A stretch of DNA of 64,000 nt from Streptococcus parauberis NCFD 2020 (GCF_000187935.1 NZ_AEUT02000001.1:1674001-1738000); one strand, 5' to 3'; shown: positions 24,082-33,326, counted from the first letter of the stretch. The notes: generated by a model not told the origin, from the sequence alone. Numbers and translations are program-made.

Positions 24082-26301
24082 TTAACCATTACGACGTTTG
24101 ACGTTGTAAATATCTGGAACAGCTTTTATTTTTTCAACAACTGTCGTCAATTCAACAAGGTTAGGAATACCAAAGCTGACGTGGATATTAGCAAACTTCA
24201 TATCTTTGGTTGGTTGGGCATTGACCATTGAAATACTCTTGGTTGAGTTTGACAAAATTTGTAGAACATCATTTAGTAAGCCTGTTCTATTCAATCCATA
24301 GATATCAATTTCTGCTTGGTAATCCTTGCTTGAGTTATCTAAATCCCACTCGACTTCAATTAGGCGTTGTTCATAGCCGTCTTGACCCTTGATGTTGTTA
24401 CAATCGGCCCGGTGAATGGCAATTCCTCGGCCCTTAGTAATGTAGCCTTCAATAGGATCACCTGGAACTGGATTACAGCATTTTGCAATTAGCATTAATA
24501 ACCCTGAAGCTCCTTGAATGATAACACCGTTTTCACTCCGAACTTTAAGCACTTCTTTATTTTCGTGCTTAACTTCACCACCTTTGACCAATTCTTCAGC
24601 TTCAGCTTTAAGTTTAGCACGTTCTTCTTCACGTCGTTCTTTTTCAGTTAATTTGTTGAAAACTGATAAGGGACTTATATCTCCAAAGCCAACTGCAGCA
24701 TACAAGGATTCCTCACTTTTAACACTAAGGCGAGGTAGGATTTCCTCGATTCGTTTGCGTTCCAAGTATTTATTGGCCACGTAGCCTTGCTCTTGGAAGT
24801 AAGAGACTAGCAATTCACGACCTTTATTGATTGATAGTTCTTTATCTTGATTTTTGAAAAACTGACGAATCTTATTGCGAGCTTTATTAGTTTTGACCAA
24901 TTTAATCCAGTCACGACTTGGACCAAATGAATTTGGATTTGTGACAATCTCAACCACATCACCTGTTTTTAATTTTGAGGTTAATGGAACCATCTTGCCA
25001 TTGACCTTTGCCCCAGTCGCTTTCTCACCCACTTGGGTATGAATGGCATAGGCAAAATCAATTGGACCAGACTCTTTTGGTAACTCTTGAACGGCACCAT
25101 TTGGGGTGAAGACATAAATACGTTCTGAGAAAATCTCTTCTTTGACTGAGTCAACGAAGTCTTTGGCATCACCATTTGAGGCATCTTGCAGTTCAACCAG
25201 TTCATTGATCCAATTCATCCCAACTTTTTGATCTGATTGACTGACTTTACCTTTGAGACCTTTTTTGTATGCCCAGTGTGCGGCAACCCCGTACTCGGCA
25301 ACTTGATGCATTTCTTTAGTCCTGATCTGAATCTCAATTGGTCCTTTAGGACCATAGACAGTTGTGTGGATTGACTGATAGCCATTGGCTTTTGGCGCAG
25401 CAATATAATCCTTAAAACGACCAGGCATTGGACGCCACAATTCATGGATATAACCCACCATGGCATAAACGTCACTTTGGGTTTCCATGATACAACGAAT
25501 GGCAATCAAGTCAAAGATTTGGTCAAAGCGTTTTTTCTTGTCACGCATTTTCCGGTAGATGGAATAGATATGTTTTGGTCTTCCGTAAACTTCCCCATAT
25601 AGTCCTTGTTCGTTGGTGTAGCTAATTATCTTCTCAACGATATTATCAACCAAGGCTTCACGCTCACGACGTTTTTCAGACATGAGGTGGGTGATTTTAT
25701 AAAATTCAATTTCATTTAAATACCGGAAAGAGAGATCTTCTAATTCCCATTTAATTCGGCTAATTCCCAAGCGATGTGCTAATGGCGCATATATCTCCAT
25801 TGTTTCACGCGAGATACGCTCTTGTTTATCTTTACGCAAATGTTTTAGTGTTCGCATATTGTGCAAGCGGTCTGATAATTTGACCAAGATAACTCTAATA
25901 TCACGGGACATAGCCATTAACATTTTACGATGATTTTCGGCTAATTGTTCTTCATGTGACTTGTACTCTACTTTACCTAATTTGGTTACGCCATCCACAA
26001 TGTCGCGAACATCTTTACCAAACTCATCTTCAATATCTTCTAAAGTAATCTCTGTATCTTCTACAACATCATGAAGAAAGCCGCAAGCGACCGTAACTGC
26101 ATCTAATTGCAAGTCAGCCAAGATCCCTGCCACCTGAATCGGGTGGATAATGTATGGCTCTCCAGACTTGCGAGCTTGGTAAAAATGAGCATCAGTCGCG
26201 TAGCCTAAAGCTTTTTTAACAAGTGCAAGATCCTTGTCATTCATATATTTTTGAGCCAAAGCTACAACTTCTTCCCCTGATAAATTCACTTCTTTTGCCA
26301 T
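24082..26301 (-). CDS. relA: Bifunctional (p)ppGpp synthase/hydrolase, RSH
   Basis: Long RelA/SpoT homologue of 739 aa that makes and degrades the stringent-response alarmone. The HD hydrolase domain contains GFLHDVVEDTEITLEDIE near residue 75. The synthetase domain contains FDQIFDLIAIRCI and RFKDYIAAPKANGYQSIHTT (residues about 255-315). The TGS domain begins ERIYVFTPNGAVQEL near 395. A C-terminal conserved-Cys region (IAKCCNPVPGDPIEGYI) and a final ACT domain follow. The intact HDxxED motif predicts active hydrolase. Confidence 0.96.
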   Translation of the reverse strand: MAKEVNLSGEEVVALAQKYMNDKDLALVKKALGYATDAHFYQARKSGEPYIIHPIQVAGILADLQLDAVTVACGFLHDVVEDTEITLEDIEDEFGKDVRDIVDGVTKLGKVEYKSHEEQLAENHRKMLMAMSRDIRVILVKLSDRLHNMRTLKHLRKDKQERISRETMEIYAPLAHRLGISRIKWELEDLSFRYLNEIEFYKITHLMSEKRREREALVDNIVEKIISYTNEQGLYGEVYGRPKHIYSIYRKMRDKKKRFDQIFDLIAIRCIMETQSDVYAMVGYIHELWRPMPGRFKDYIAAPKANGYQSIHTTVYGPKGPIEIQIRTKEMHQVAEYGVAAHWAYKKGLKGKVSQSDQKVGMNWINELVELQDASNGDAKDFVDSVKEEIFSERIYVFTPNGAVQELPKESGPIDFAYAIHTQVGEKATGAKVNGKMVPLTSKLKTGDVVEIVTNPNSFGPSRDWIKLVKTNKARNKIRQFFKNQDKELSINKGRELLVSYFQEQGYVANKYLERKRIEEILPRLSVKSEESLYAAVGFGDISPLSVFNKLTEKERREEERAKLKAEAEELVKGGEVKHENKEVLKVRSENGVIIQGASGLLMLIAKCCNPVPGDPIEGYITKGRGIAIHRADCNNIKGQDGYEQRLIEVEWDLDNSSKDYQAEIDIYGLNRTGLLNDVLQILSNSTKSISMVNAQPTKDMKFANIHVSFGIPNLVELTTVVEKIKAVPDIYNVKRRNG

Positions 26302-26564
26302 TATTATCCTCTAAATCTAGTCTTTTTCCTATTTTAACACTTTCATTCCAAAAGAAAAAGGAAGAATTCTTATCTTAAAGTCATTTAAAGGCAAACTTTT
26401 TATACATTATTTTCTATTACTATAATTTATATCTATCAAAAACTGAGATATCATTAAAAAACCTTAATAAAAGTCCGTGTTTAATGTTGCTGAAAGCCTT
26501 TACTATCGATGTAATAGAACTCCAAGTTCTTATTTGGGAAAATTTAGGAGATTTATTAAGGAGA

Positions 26565-26766
26565 ATGAAAAAAAATGAAAAATCACTTTGTTTCCAAGAG
26601 TGCTATTTTTTGATCATGGTCATCACAACTGGTACGGCAGTTAGCAGCTAAAACAGAAAGCTTACCAACAACTGGTAGCCAGGAATCACAAACCATTTCT
26701 CTATTTGGTTTTGCATTCCTAAGCATTGGCGCACTCTTCACAAGAAAAAATCGTCGTCAAAACTAA
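26565..26766 (+). pseudogene. Remnant of an LPXTG cell-wall-anchored surface protein
   Basis: From ATG at 26575 a 64-codon frame reads MKNHFVSKSAIF, then a TGA, then SWSSQLVRQLAAKTE and a sorting signal: LPTTG, the hydrophobic stretch ISLFGFAFLSIGALF and the basic tail TRKNRRQN. Around the TGA another frame, open from ATG 26565, reads FLIMVITTGTAVSS, which looks like signal-peptide sequence, so frameshifts rather than a single stop are likely. The middle of the protein is missing. It has an RBS (AAGGAG) and a terminator, so the shell of the gene is kept. In S. pyogenes the collagen-like adhesin gene scl1 occupies this position. Non-functional. Confidence 0.75.
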
Positions 26767-26777
26767 ACAAAAATGCT

Positions 26778-26808
26778 GAGAGCGAAGACAAGCAATGTCT
26801 ACGCTTTT
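26778..26808 (+). terminator. Terminator after the LPXTG remnant
   Basis: AGCGAAGACA / TGTCTACGCT pair around a short loop with an internal mismatch and are followed by TTTTTT, 12 bp after the remnant's stop codon. Confidence 0.75.
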
Positions 26809-26844
26809 TTGATACTCAATTCTCACCATTTTTCATCTTGTCTA

Positions 26845-26892
26845 CAACTATATATTGTGTTAAACTGATAAATAGATTACAACATATAGTTA
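26845..26892. promoter_or_regulatory. Pair of NrdR-like boxes in front of nrdI
   Basis: CAACTATATATTGTGT (26845-26860) matches 14 of 16 positions of the NrdR box ACACWATATATWGTGT. A weaker copy, TTACAACATATAGTTA (26877-26892, 11 of 16), lies 32 bp downstream, about three helical turns, the usual paired spacing. TTGTCT (26839-26844) and TAAACT form a promoter with 17-bp spacing that overlaps box 1. This predicts NrdR repression of nrdI. Confidence 0.75.
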
Positions 26893-26901
26893 AGGAGTCA
26901 T

Positions 26902-27357
26902 ATGTCTGAGTTAACCATTGTATTTATTAGTTTGAGTGGAAACACCTTAAGTTTCGTCAAACGCCTCTCTACTTATTTAGCTGAAAACTATCAAATCACC
27001 GCAAATCCTATTAACATCAAAGATCAGAATCATCAAACTTTTCCTGTTGAACAACCTTTCGTTGCTATCTTACCAACTTACTTAGAAGGTGGGAACGGAC
27101 TTGATTCTGGTGATGTCGAAATTCTTACCACTCCTCTTGGGGATTTTATCGCTGCGCATGACAACTATAAGCAGTGTTTCGGGGTTATTGGTTCAGGTAA
27201 TCTCAACTTCAATAACCAATATTGCTTGACCGCAAAGCAATATTCAAAACGCTTCGGATTCCCAATGATTGGGGATTTTGAGATGCGTGGAACCATTTCT
27301 GATATTGAACGACTTGCGAAAGTCATCTTAGAAACCAGAGAATCATTTAAGGCATAA
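26902..27357 (+). CDS. nrdI: Class Ib ribonucleotide reductase flavodoxin NrdI
   Basis: Flavodoxin-like protein that oxidises the dimanganese cofactor of NrdF. The 151-aa protein begins [20 protein letters not shown], with the FMN phosphate-binding loop SLSGNT. It also has the NrdI motifs [17 protein letters not shown] and [15 protein letters not shown]. It stands alone here, without nrdE or nrdF; streptococci often carry a separate nrdI. The NrdR-like boxes upstream support the assignment. Confidence 0.93.
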   Translation: MSELTIVFISLSGNTLSFVKRLSTYLAENYQITANPINIKDQNHQTFPVEQPFVAILPTYLEGGNGLDSGDVEILTTPLGDFIAAHDNYKQCFGVIGSGNLNFNNQYCLTAKQYSKRFGFPMIGDFEMRGTISDIERLAKVILETRESFKA

Positions 27358-27389
27358 AAAGAAGGTCAGAATTTTCGGGCCTTTTTCTC
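27357..27389 (+). terminator. Likely terminator after nrdI
   Basis: AAAAAGAAGGTC pairs imperfectly with GGGCCTTTTT around an A/T-rich loop, followed by TCTCTTTC, directly after the nrdI stop codon. Confidence 0.6.
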
Positions 27390-27449
27390 TTTCTCCTGCT
27401 CAGTCATGATATAATAGGAGAGTTGAAAGAAAAATTGATAGGAGCTTTT

Positions 27450-28487
27450 ATGAAAACGACAGTTGATTACATTACGACACTAACTCAAATTCCTTCGCCA
27501 ACAGGATTCACTAGACGTATTATGGATTATGTTGCTACAGAGATTTCTTCCTTTGGCTATGAAGTCATTCGCACTAACAAAGGTGGCTTAATGGTCTCTG
27601 TAAAAGGAGATAACGATCAAAAACACCGTGTGGTTACTGCCCACCTTGATACTCTAGGAGCAATGGTTCGTGCCATTAAACCTGATGGTCGTTTAAAAAT
27701 GGATTTAGTTGGTGGTTTTGTTTATAATGCCATCGAAGGCGAAAACTGTACCGTTCACCTTGCTCACAATGACAAAGAAATTTCAGGAACAATTTTAATC
27801 CATCAAACTTCAGTTCATGTTTATAAAGATGCTGGAACTGCTGAACGTAATCAATCTAACATGGAAGTTCGTTTAGATGAAAAGGTTCAAACTGCCGACG
27901 AAACACGCGCACTTGGCATCGAAGTCGGAGACTTTATTTCCTTTGACCCACGTGTCATTGTAACAGATAACGGCTTTATTAAATCACGTCACTTAGATGA
28001 CAAAGTATCTGCAGCCATCCTGATTGAACTACTCAAAAAATATAAACAAGAAGATATTACACTTCCTTACACAACACACTTTTACTTCTCAGCCTTTGAA
28101 GAAGTCGGACACGGTGCTAATTCAAGCCTTCCATCAGAAGCAGTCGAATACTTAGCAGTTGATATGGGAGCTATGGGAGACGATCAAACAACAGATGAGT
28201 ATACTGTATCCATCTGTGTTAAAGACGCTTCAGGACCTTACCATTATGAATTGCGTCAACAAATGGTTGCCCTATGCCAAGAAAATAATATCCCTTACAA
28301 ACTTGATATCTATCCATATTATGGTTCTGATGCCTCAGCAGCTATGCGTTCTGGTGCTGAAGTTCGCCATGCCCTCCTTGGGGCAGGTATCGAATCAAGC
28401 CACTCCTACGAACGTACCCACATTGATTCCGTAGAAGCAACAGAAAAACTGGTGGATGCATATTTATTGAGTGATATGATTGACTAG
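27450..28487 (+). CDS. M42 family metallo-aminopeptidase
   Basis: Cytosolic M42 glutamyl/cellulase-type aminopeptidase, 345 aa from MKTTVDYITTLTQIPSPTG. This start has AGGAG 6 nt upstream; an in-frame ATG-like start at 27423 has none. Metal ligands are expected in VVTAHLDTLGAMV, SRHLDDKVSAAIL, SAFEEVGHGAN and ESSHSYERTH. It removes N-terminal residues from peptides; specificity (PepA-like glutamyl or other) cannot be read. It is followed 14 bp later by the kinase gene and is likely co-transcribed. Confidence 0.9.
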   Translation: MKTTVDYITTLTQIPSPTGFTRRIMDYVATEISSFGYEVIRTNKGGLMVSVKGDNDQKHRVVTAHLDTLGAMVRAIKPDGRLKMDLVGGFVYNAIEGENCTVHLAHNDKEISGTILIHQTSVHVYKDAGTAERNQSNMEVRLDEKVQTADETRALGIEVGDFISFDPRVIVTDNGFIKSRHLDDKVSAAILIELLKKYKQEDITLPYTTHFYFSAFEEVGHGANSSLPSEAVEYLAVDMGAMGDDQTTDEYTVSICVKDASGPYHYELRQQMVALCQENNIPYKLDIYPYYGSDASAAMRSGAEVRHALLGAGIESSHSYERTHIDSVEATEKLVDAYLLSDMID

Positions 28488-28501
28488 TTTGGAGGACAGT
28501 A

Positions 28502-28999
28502 ATGGCAAAAATAATCATTATCCGAGGCAATTCAGCCAGTGGTAAAACTAGTCTTGCCAAAGCCGTTCAAAGTCAATTTCCTGAAAAGTGCATTATCTTG
28601 TCTCAAGATATTATTAGGAGAGACTTATTAGGCGCTCATGATGGCTTTGACACTCCAACGATTACGCTACTTATTCATCTAATTGATTTTAGCTATACTA
28701 AATTTAACTTTATTATCATTGAAGGAATTCTTAGAAAAGACTGGTATCAACCCATCTGGGATCATCTTCTTGACAACTATCAAAATGACTGCCAAGCTTA
28801 TTACTATGATTTATCCTTTGAAGAAACTGTCAAACGTCATGCAAGTCGAACAAAGTCCAATGATTTTGGTCAAGATGCCTTAAAAAAATGGTGGAATGAT
28901 AAGGACTTCCTCGACTTATTCAATGAACAAATCCTTTCATCGGAATTATCCATCGACGAAGCCAAATTTCAAGTTCTCACCAAATTAATAAAAGACTAG
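28502..28999 (+). CDS. Small P-loop kinase (AAA_33/uridine-kinase-like)
   Basis: 165 aa, beginning AKIIIIRGNSASGKTSLAKA with Walker A GNSASGKTS at residues 9-17. A second motif is FIIIEGILRKDWY, and a lid-like basic region is EETVKRHASRTKSND. The fold resembles zeta-toxin/chloramphenicol phosphotransferase and nucleoside kinases. The substrate cannot be assigned. It follows the M42 peptidase gene (AGGACAGT before ATG) and ends in a strong bidirectional terminator. Confidence 0.8.
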   Translation: MAKIIIIRGNSASGKTSLAKAVQSQFPEKCIILSQDIIRRDLLGAHDGFDTPTITLLIHLIDFSYTKFNFIIIEGILRKDWYQPIWDHLLDNYQNDCQAYYYDLSFEETVKRHASRTKSNDFGQDALKKWWNDKDFLDLFNEQILSSELSIDEAKFQVLTKLIKD

Positions 29000-29021
29000 G
29001 AAGTTGATTCCTAGTCTTTTT
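28990..29021. terminator. Bidirectional terminator
   Basis: AAAAGACTAGGAA / TTCCTAGTCTTTT, 13-bp stem with a 5-nt loop. It is shared by the convergent kinase and endonuclease/exonuclease-type genes. Confidence 0.92.
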
Positions 29022-29025
29022 CTAT

Positions 29026-29841
29026 TTATCTAATTGTTATTTCAAGTCCAAAATGGTCACTAACGATAGGGGCATAACCACCTTCAAAAGTAATTTCTGA
29101 AGATGAAATCTCAAAGTCCTGACTTGTAAAAATGTGGTCTACTTTATAAGCATGCTGATTGCCTTCCCATCCATCGATGTCTTGCATTATACTGTGATCC
29201 CCAAAAACAAACTGGGCAACCTTATGGCTATCTTGTAAACCTAAGGGACTGCTCGCGATGATTTGATAACCTTCCAAGTCCGTCGGATTATTAAAATCAC
29301 CCATTAACATCAAAGGCCCATCAACAGATTTTAAAAGATGAGACTCCAGCGTCTTCCACTCACGTTCAAAGCCCTTCCCATACCAAGACATATGCAGACT
29401 AACAACCGTAACCTCACGACCATCTAATTTCGTCTTTCCAACCAACGCACGACGCGTATGAAAATCCGTCTCATCATCAGCCTTCGAAATTAGGACATCC
29501 GAAACTTTCAGTGGTTCCTTTGATAGAATTGCTACGCCTTCATTGTAAATCCCATAACCAATGTGATTATAAGCCCATGACCAAAAATAATCATGGCCGT
29601 GCTTTCTTAGATAATTAACTAAAAGCAAAGCAAAATTATCCTTATGAATTGAAGGCGTTCCTGGTACCTGTTGATAATTGAAGAGCTCACTTGCAACCTC
29701 ACTCTCAATCAATTGGTTAATCTCCTGAAGACAGATAATATCATACTTTTCTGCCATGATATGCTCTGCAAGATCAACTAATTTCTTCAAAGCATTTACT
29801 TCCATCCATGAATGGGTATTTAAAGTTAAGCATTTTGCCAT
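29026..29841 (-). CDS. Endonuclease/exonuclease/phosphatase superfamily protein
   Basis: 271 aa from MAKCLTLNTHSWMEVNALKK, chosen because AGGAGATG lies just upstream; an earlier start at 29892 lacks an RBS. Catalytic motifs of the EEP fold are visible: IICLQEIN, VSLHMSWYGKG, LMLMGDFNNPTD and SDHFGLEI at the end. The substrate could be nucleic acid, phospholipid or a sugar-phosphate ester. It follows the PTS gene in the same direction, a pairing I recall from S. pyogenes. Confidence 0.85.
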   Translation of the reverse strand: MAKCLTLNTHSWMEVNALKKLVDLAEHIMAEKYDIICLQEINQLIESEVASELFNYQQVPGTPSIHKDNFALLLVNYLRKHGHDYFWSWAYNHIGYGIYNEGVAILSKEPLKVSDVLISKADDETDFHTRRALVGKTKLDGREVTVVSLHMSWYGKGFEREWKTLESHLLKSVDGPLMLMGDFNNPTDLEGYQIIASSPLGLQDSHKVAQFVFGDHSIMQDIDGWEGNQHAYKVDHIFTSQDFEISSSEITFEGGYAPIVSDHFGLEITIR

Positions 29842-29903
29842 TATCTCATCTCCTTCATAAGCACAAGAAGAGTGACCAATTGTATACGCCACTCTCTCTT
29901 ATT

Positions 29904-32090
29904 TTATAACATTACTTTAGCAACGACAGTTTTTGCGACTTGTTTTCCTTGTGCCACTAATTCAACAGACTCAATATCAGCTTGATTAGTAAAGGCAACA
30001 ATAATTGTCGTTTCACGGTCAGCCGATTTGATGGCAGCTAAATCAGCTACAACTAGTAAGTCACCTGCTTGAACTTTTTGTCCTTCTTTAATTTTTGCAG
30101 AGAAAGGTACCCCATTCAATGCAACTGTATCAAGACCAACATGGACAAGTACTTCTAGACCATTATCTGTCAATAGTCCAAAAGCATGTTTGGTTGGGAA
30201 TACACTAGTTATAAGACCTGAAACTGGTGCATAGATTTCTCCTCTTTCAGGTTCAACAGCAAAACCGTCACCCATCATTTTACCTGCAAAAACTTGGTCA
30301 TTAACTTCCGTAATTGGTATTACTTGGCCATCAGCGACAGTCATTATTTCTTCAGTCAATCCTTTAAAACTTGTTACTTCTTTAACAGTTTCTTTTTCGG
30401 AGAAGTTTGACGCTGGAATTGTAGCACCTGAATCTAATAAATCTTGAATATCAGATTTTAAGATATCAGCTTTTGGTCCATAAACTGCTTGAACACCATT
30501 GCCTTTAACAATCAGACCCATAGCACCAGCTTTTTTCCACAAATCTTCAGACCCAACTTTTTCAGTTTTTTTAACTGAAACACGTAGTCGCGTCATACAA
30601 GCATCAACATCAGCAATGTTATCACGGCCACCTAATAAATTAATAATTTGAACAATTTGTGAGTTGGCATCTGCTACCTTACCTGATTCCTCAGGTGAAG
30701 CATCTTCTAACATATCAGCATCATAGTTGCCTAAACGGCCAGCTGTCGCTAGGTTCATTTTCTTAATCATGAAATCAGCTATGAAGTACATAATTACAGC
30801 AAAGAGAATAGAAACCCAAACAAAGTTAAATAAATCCATGCCAAGACCTGCTTTAATAGCCATTGGCGTACGTGTTAGCAACTCAATATTACCAAATGAG
30901 TGAACACGAAGATTAATCAAGTCAGCCATGGCAAATGAAGCACCTTGAACTACTGCATAAACGATGTACAATGGCATAGCAGCAAACATAAACATATACT
31001 CAAGTGGTTCTGTAACCCCAGTTAAGAATACGGCTGCCGCAGCAGAAATGAACATCATTTTATATTTCGTTTTTTTATCTTCATCAACATTGCGGTACAT
31101 TGCAAATGCAATACCCATCAATGTACCAGTTGCTCCAATCATTTGACCAACTTTAAAACGAGCTGGTGTAACAGTTGTCATTAAATGTTTATAAGCTTCA
31201 GTATTGCCAGAACCTTTAAGACCAACCAAGTCAGTTACCCATGCAAGCCAAAGCGGATCTTGACCAAATACTTTCGTACCTGCACCAGAACCTGTCATTA
31301 CTTCATATGTACCACCAAGAGCAGTATAGTTCATTGGAATTGTTAGCATATGGTGCAAGCCAAATGGTAACAAGAGACGTTCCATTGTTCCGTAGATAAA
31401 TGGTGCTAGAACTGGAGCAGTGTCTTGTGAGGAAGCAATCCACATTCCAAAACCATTGATTCCAGCTTGAATAACTGGCCAGATAAGAGCTAAGACTAAA
31501 GCAACAAGAGTTGAACGTAAGATAACAACAAAAGGAACAAAACGTTTGCCATTGAAGAAAGTTAAAACTTCAGGAAGTTTACGATAGTTATAATATTTGT
31601 TAAAAGCTGTTGCACCAACAAAACCGGCGATGATCCCTACGAAAACCCCAGTATTAAGAGCTGGTGATTCCAAAACACTTGTAAAGTAGTTTTTAACAAC
31701 TATTTCAGTTCCCAAAAGACTCTTAATTTTTGCTTCAGGATCAGCAAGCATAGCTGAATTTACATTATAGATAGCACCTGTTAAACGATTAATTAAAACA
31801 AAAGCTAAGCCGGCTGCGAAGGCACCACCAGCACGTTCTTTCGCCCATGACCCACCAATTGCAAGTGCAAATAGTAAATGCAAGTTACCAATAACTGCCC
31901 AACCAAGTTCAGCAACAACGTGTCCAATAGTTACTAGGATTGCTAAATTAGGATTAATCATTGGAATTGAATTCCCAATACTAACCATCAAACCTGCCGC
32001 AGGCATAACTGCGATAACAACCATCAAACATTTTCCAAATTTTTGCCAAAATTCGAAACTAAAAAATTGTTTAATCTGTGATTTCATCAT
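29904..32090 (-). CDS. PTS system glucose/maltose-type EIICBA component
   Basis: 728-aa fusion permease in the order EIIC-EIIB-EIIA. The EIIC part (about residues 1-430) has roughly ten TM helices and the LPFGLHHMLTIPMNYTALGG region. EIIB holds the phosphorylated Cys in ADVDACMTRLRVSV near residue 495. EIIA (about 590-728) has EVLVHVGLDTVALNG with the active His. The ortholog in this position of the S. pyogenes genome is called ptsG or malT and is linked to maltose uptake. A LacI operator and cre control the promoter; the adjacent LacI gene is the likely regulator. Confidence 0.9.
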   Translation of the reverse strand: MMKSQIKQFFSFEFWQKFGKCLMVVIAVMPAAGLMVSIGNSIPMINPNLAILVTIGHVVAELGWAVIGNLHLLFALAIGGSWAKERAGGAFAAGLAFVLINRLTGAIYNVNSAMLADPEAKIKSLLGTEIVVKNYFTSVLESPALNTGVFVGIIAGFVGATAFNKYYNYRKLPEVLTFFNGKRFVPFVVILRSTLVALVLALIWPVIQAGINGFGMWIASSQDTAPVLAPFIYGTMERLLLPFGLHHMLTIPMNYTALGGTYEVMTGSGAGTKVFGQDPLWLAWVTDLVGLKGSGNTEAYKHLMTTVTPARFKVGQMIGATGTLMGIAFAMYRNVDEDKKTKYKMMFISAAAAVFLTGVTEPLEYMFMFAAMPLYIVYAVVQGASFAMADLINLRVHSFGNIELLTRTPMAIKAGLGMDLFNFVWVSILFAVIMYFIADFMIKKMNLATAGRLGNYDADMLEDASPEESGKVADANSQIVQIINLLGGRDNIADVDACMTRLRVSVKKTEKVGSEDLWKKAGAMGLIVKGNGVQAVYGPKADILKSDIQDLLDSGATIPASNFSEKETVKEVTSFKGLTEEIMTVADGQVIPITEVNDQVFAGKMMGDGFAVEPERGEIYAPVSGLITSVFPTKHAFGLLTDNGLEVLVHVGLDTVALNGVPFSAKIKEGQKVQAGDLLVVADLAAIKSADRETTIIVAFTNQADIESVELVAQGKQVAKTVVAKVML

Positions 32091-32130
32091 TATCTCCTCT
32101 TATTTCTACAAACCATCCCATTAAGGTATT

Positions 32131-32159
32131 ACGCAAACGTTTTACGCAAACGTTTGCGT
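32131..32159. promoter_or_regulatory. Tandem LacI-family operators downstream of the PTS promoter
   Basis: ACGCAAACGTTTGCGT at 32144-32159 is a perfect 16-bp palindrome, and ACGCAAACGTTT recurs 13 bp away at 32131-32142. The core CAAACGTTTG is typical of LacI-family sites. It lies just after the predicted transcription start, so a bound repressor would block the gene. Confidence 0.85.
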
Positions 32160-32170
32160 TTTCTTTTTTT

Positions 32171-32208
32171 ATTATACCCCCTCACTATTAATTTGTAAAG
32201 CGTTTTCT
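32171..32208 (-). promoter_or_regulatory. PTS gene promoter with overlapping cre
   Basis: Minus strand TTTACA (32194-32199), 17 bp, then TATAAT (32171-32176). A cre-like sequence, plus strand GTAAAGCGTTTTCT (32195-32208, 12 of 14), covers the -35 box. This suggests CcpA control in addition to the LacI operators. Confidence 0.75.
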
Positions 32209-32218
32209 TAAAATTTGT

Positions 32219-32250
32219 CAAAAAAGAGCCTAATCTGCATTAGGACTCTT
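32219..32250 (-). terminator. Terminator after the LacI-family gene
   Basis: AGAGTCCTAAT / ATTAGGCTCT form an 11-bp, one-mismatch stem followed on the minus strand by TTTTTT. It overlaps the last codons of the gene. Confidence 0.75.
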
Positions 32251-33235
32251 GTGTTGATGACCGTTCAATAATTTGATGAGGAATGATAACTAGCTCGTTT
32301 TTGCTTTGATTTTCTGCTAGTATTGCTTCTGCTGCTGCTTCACCTAGCTTGTAAGGAAAAATCTCTACAGAAGTTAATGAAGGATTTGCGATTTGCGCAA
32401 TAATTGAATTATTAAAGCTGATAATTGCTTTCTGGTCAGCCCCCTGACCGATATCTCGGAGCAATTTTTGCAGTTTAATGGCCATAATATCATCACAACT
32501 GACGAAAGCTTGAGTTGGATTTTCTAGCAAGTAGCTCTGCAATTTTAAACAATCAGCCAAAGAAATGTTAAAACTATTAGCTTTTTGCCCTATTTCTTTC
32601 ATAGCATTGGCAAAGCCGATATAACGCTCTGCTTGAACCATTTCATCCATATCGTTATAGATATAGGTAACTTTGCTGAAGCCTTTATCAAGTATATACT
32701 TACTAGCGTCATACCCAGCTTGTCTGTTATCATTATCGATGTACTGTGAATTTTCGCTCTCTTCTTCCGTAAATGAACGACCGACAACGACGCAGTCAAC
32801 TTTTTCTCGAGTGACAAAATTGTAGACTGGATCTTCAGCTTTAGAATATAGAAAAATAAACTTAGAGATATTTCCACTACGAATCATGGTCGTTATATTA
32901 GCAAGTAATTCTTGCTCTGTACGTCCAGTAGCTAAAGCCACCATCTGTTGCTTGTCAGTGCAAATCCCTGAAATACCTTGAATAATTTGCATAAAGAATG
33001 GGTTGTCACCTATTGTTTCATGACTTTCCCTAATTGGTAAAATAATCCCTACCGTATTATTTCGGCGTTTGACCAAATTTTGAGCAGAATAATTAGGCGA
33101 ATAGTCCAATTCTTCCATAACCTTTTTAACTCGGTCCTTGGTTGCTTGACTAATCATATCATTATCATGCATTGCTCGCGAGGCAGTAGAGGGAGAAACC
33201 CCTGCTAACCTTGCCACATCTTTAATTGTAACCAC
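32240..33235 (-). CDS. LacI-family transcriptional repressor, MalR-like
   Basis: 331 aa. The HTH is in VTIKDVARLAGVSPSTASRAM at residues 2-22, the hinge region is SPNYSAQNLVKRRNNTVGI, and the effector domain includes AFVSCDDIMAIKLQKLL. It ends RSSTQES. It lies 149 bp upstream of the PTS gene in the same direction, with the operators in between. Control of that PTS gene, probably in response to maltose or glucose, is inferred from position and operator type. Confidence 0.85.
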   Translation of the reverse strand: MVTIKDVARLAGVSPSTASRAMHDNDMISQATKDRVKKVMEELDYSPNYSAQNLVKRRNNTVGIILPIRESHETIGDNPFFMQIIQGISGICTDKQQMVALATGRTEQELLANITTMIRSGNISKFIFLYSKAEDPVYNFVTREKVDCVVVGRSFTEEESENSQYIDNDNRQAGYDASKYILDKGFSKVTYIYNDMDEMVQAERYIGFANAMKEIGQKANSFNISLADCLKLQSYLLENPTQAFVSCDDIMAIKLQKLLRDIGQGADQKAIISFNNSIIAQIANPSLTSVEIFPYKLGEAAAEAILAENQSKNELVIIPHQIIERSSTQES

Positions 33236-33298
33236 GATTTCTCCTTTAAAGCTTCTTTTTTAAATAGAATAGACATTTTAAGCTAACCTGTCAAGAAG

Positions 33299-33326
33299 AA
33301 AATGAATCCCCTTTCAGGAATTCATT
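33299..33326 (-). terminator. Terminator after the ArsR-like gene
   Basis: AATGAAT / ATTCATT arms with inner CC/GG pairs, overlapping the last bases before the stop at 33328. T-rich on the minus strand. Confidence 0.6.
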
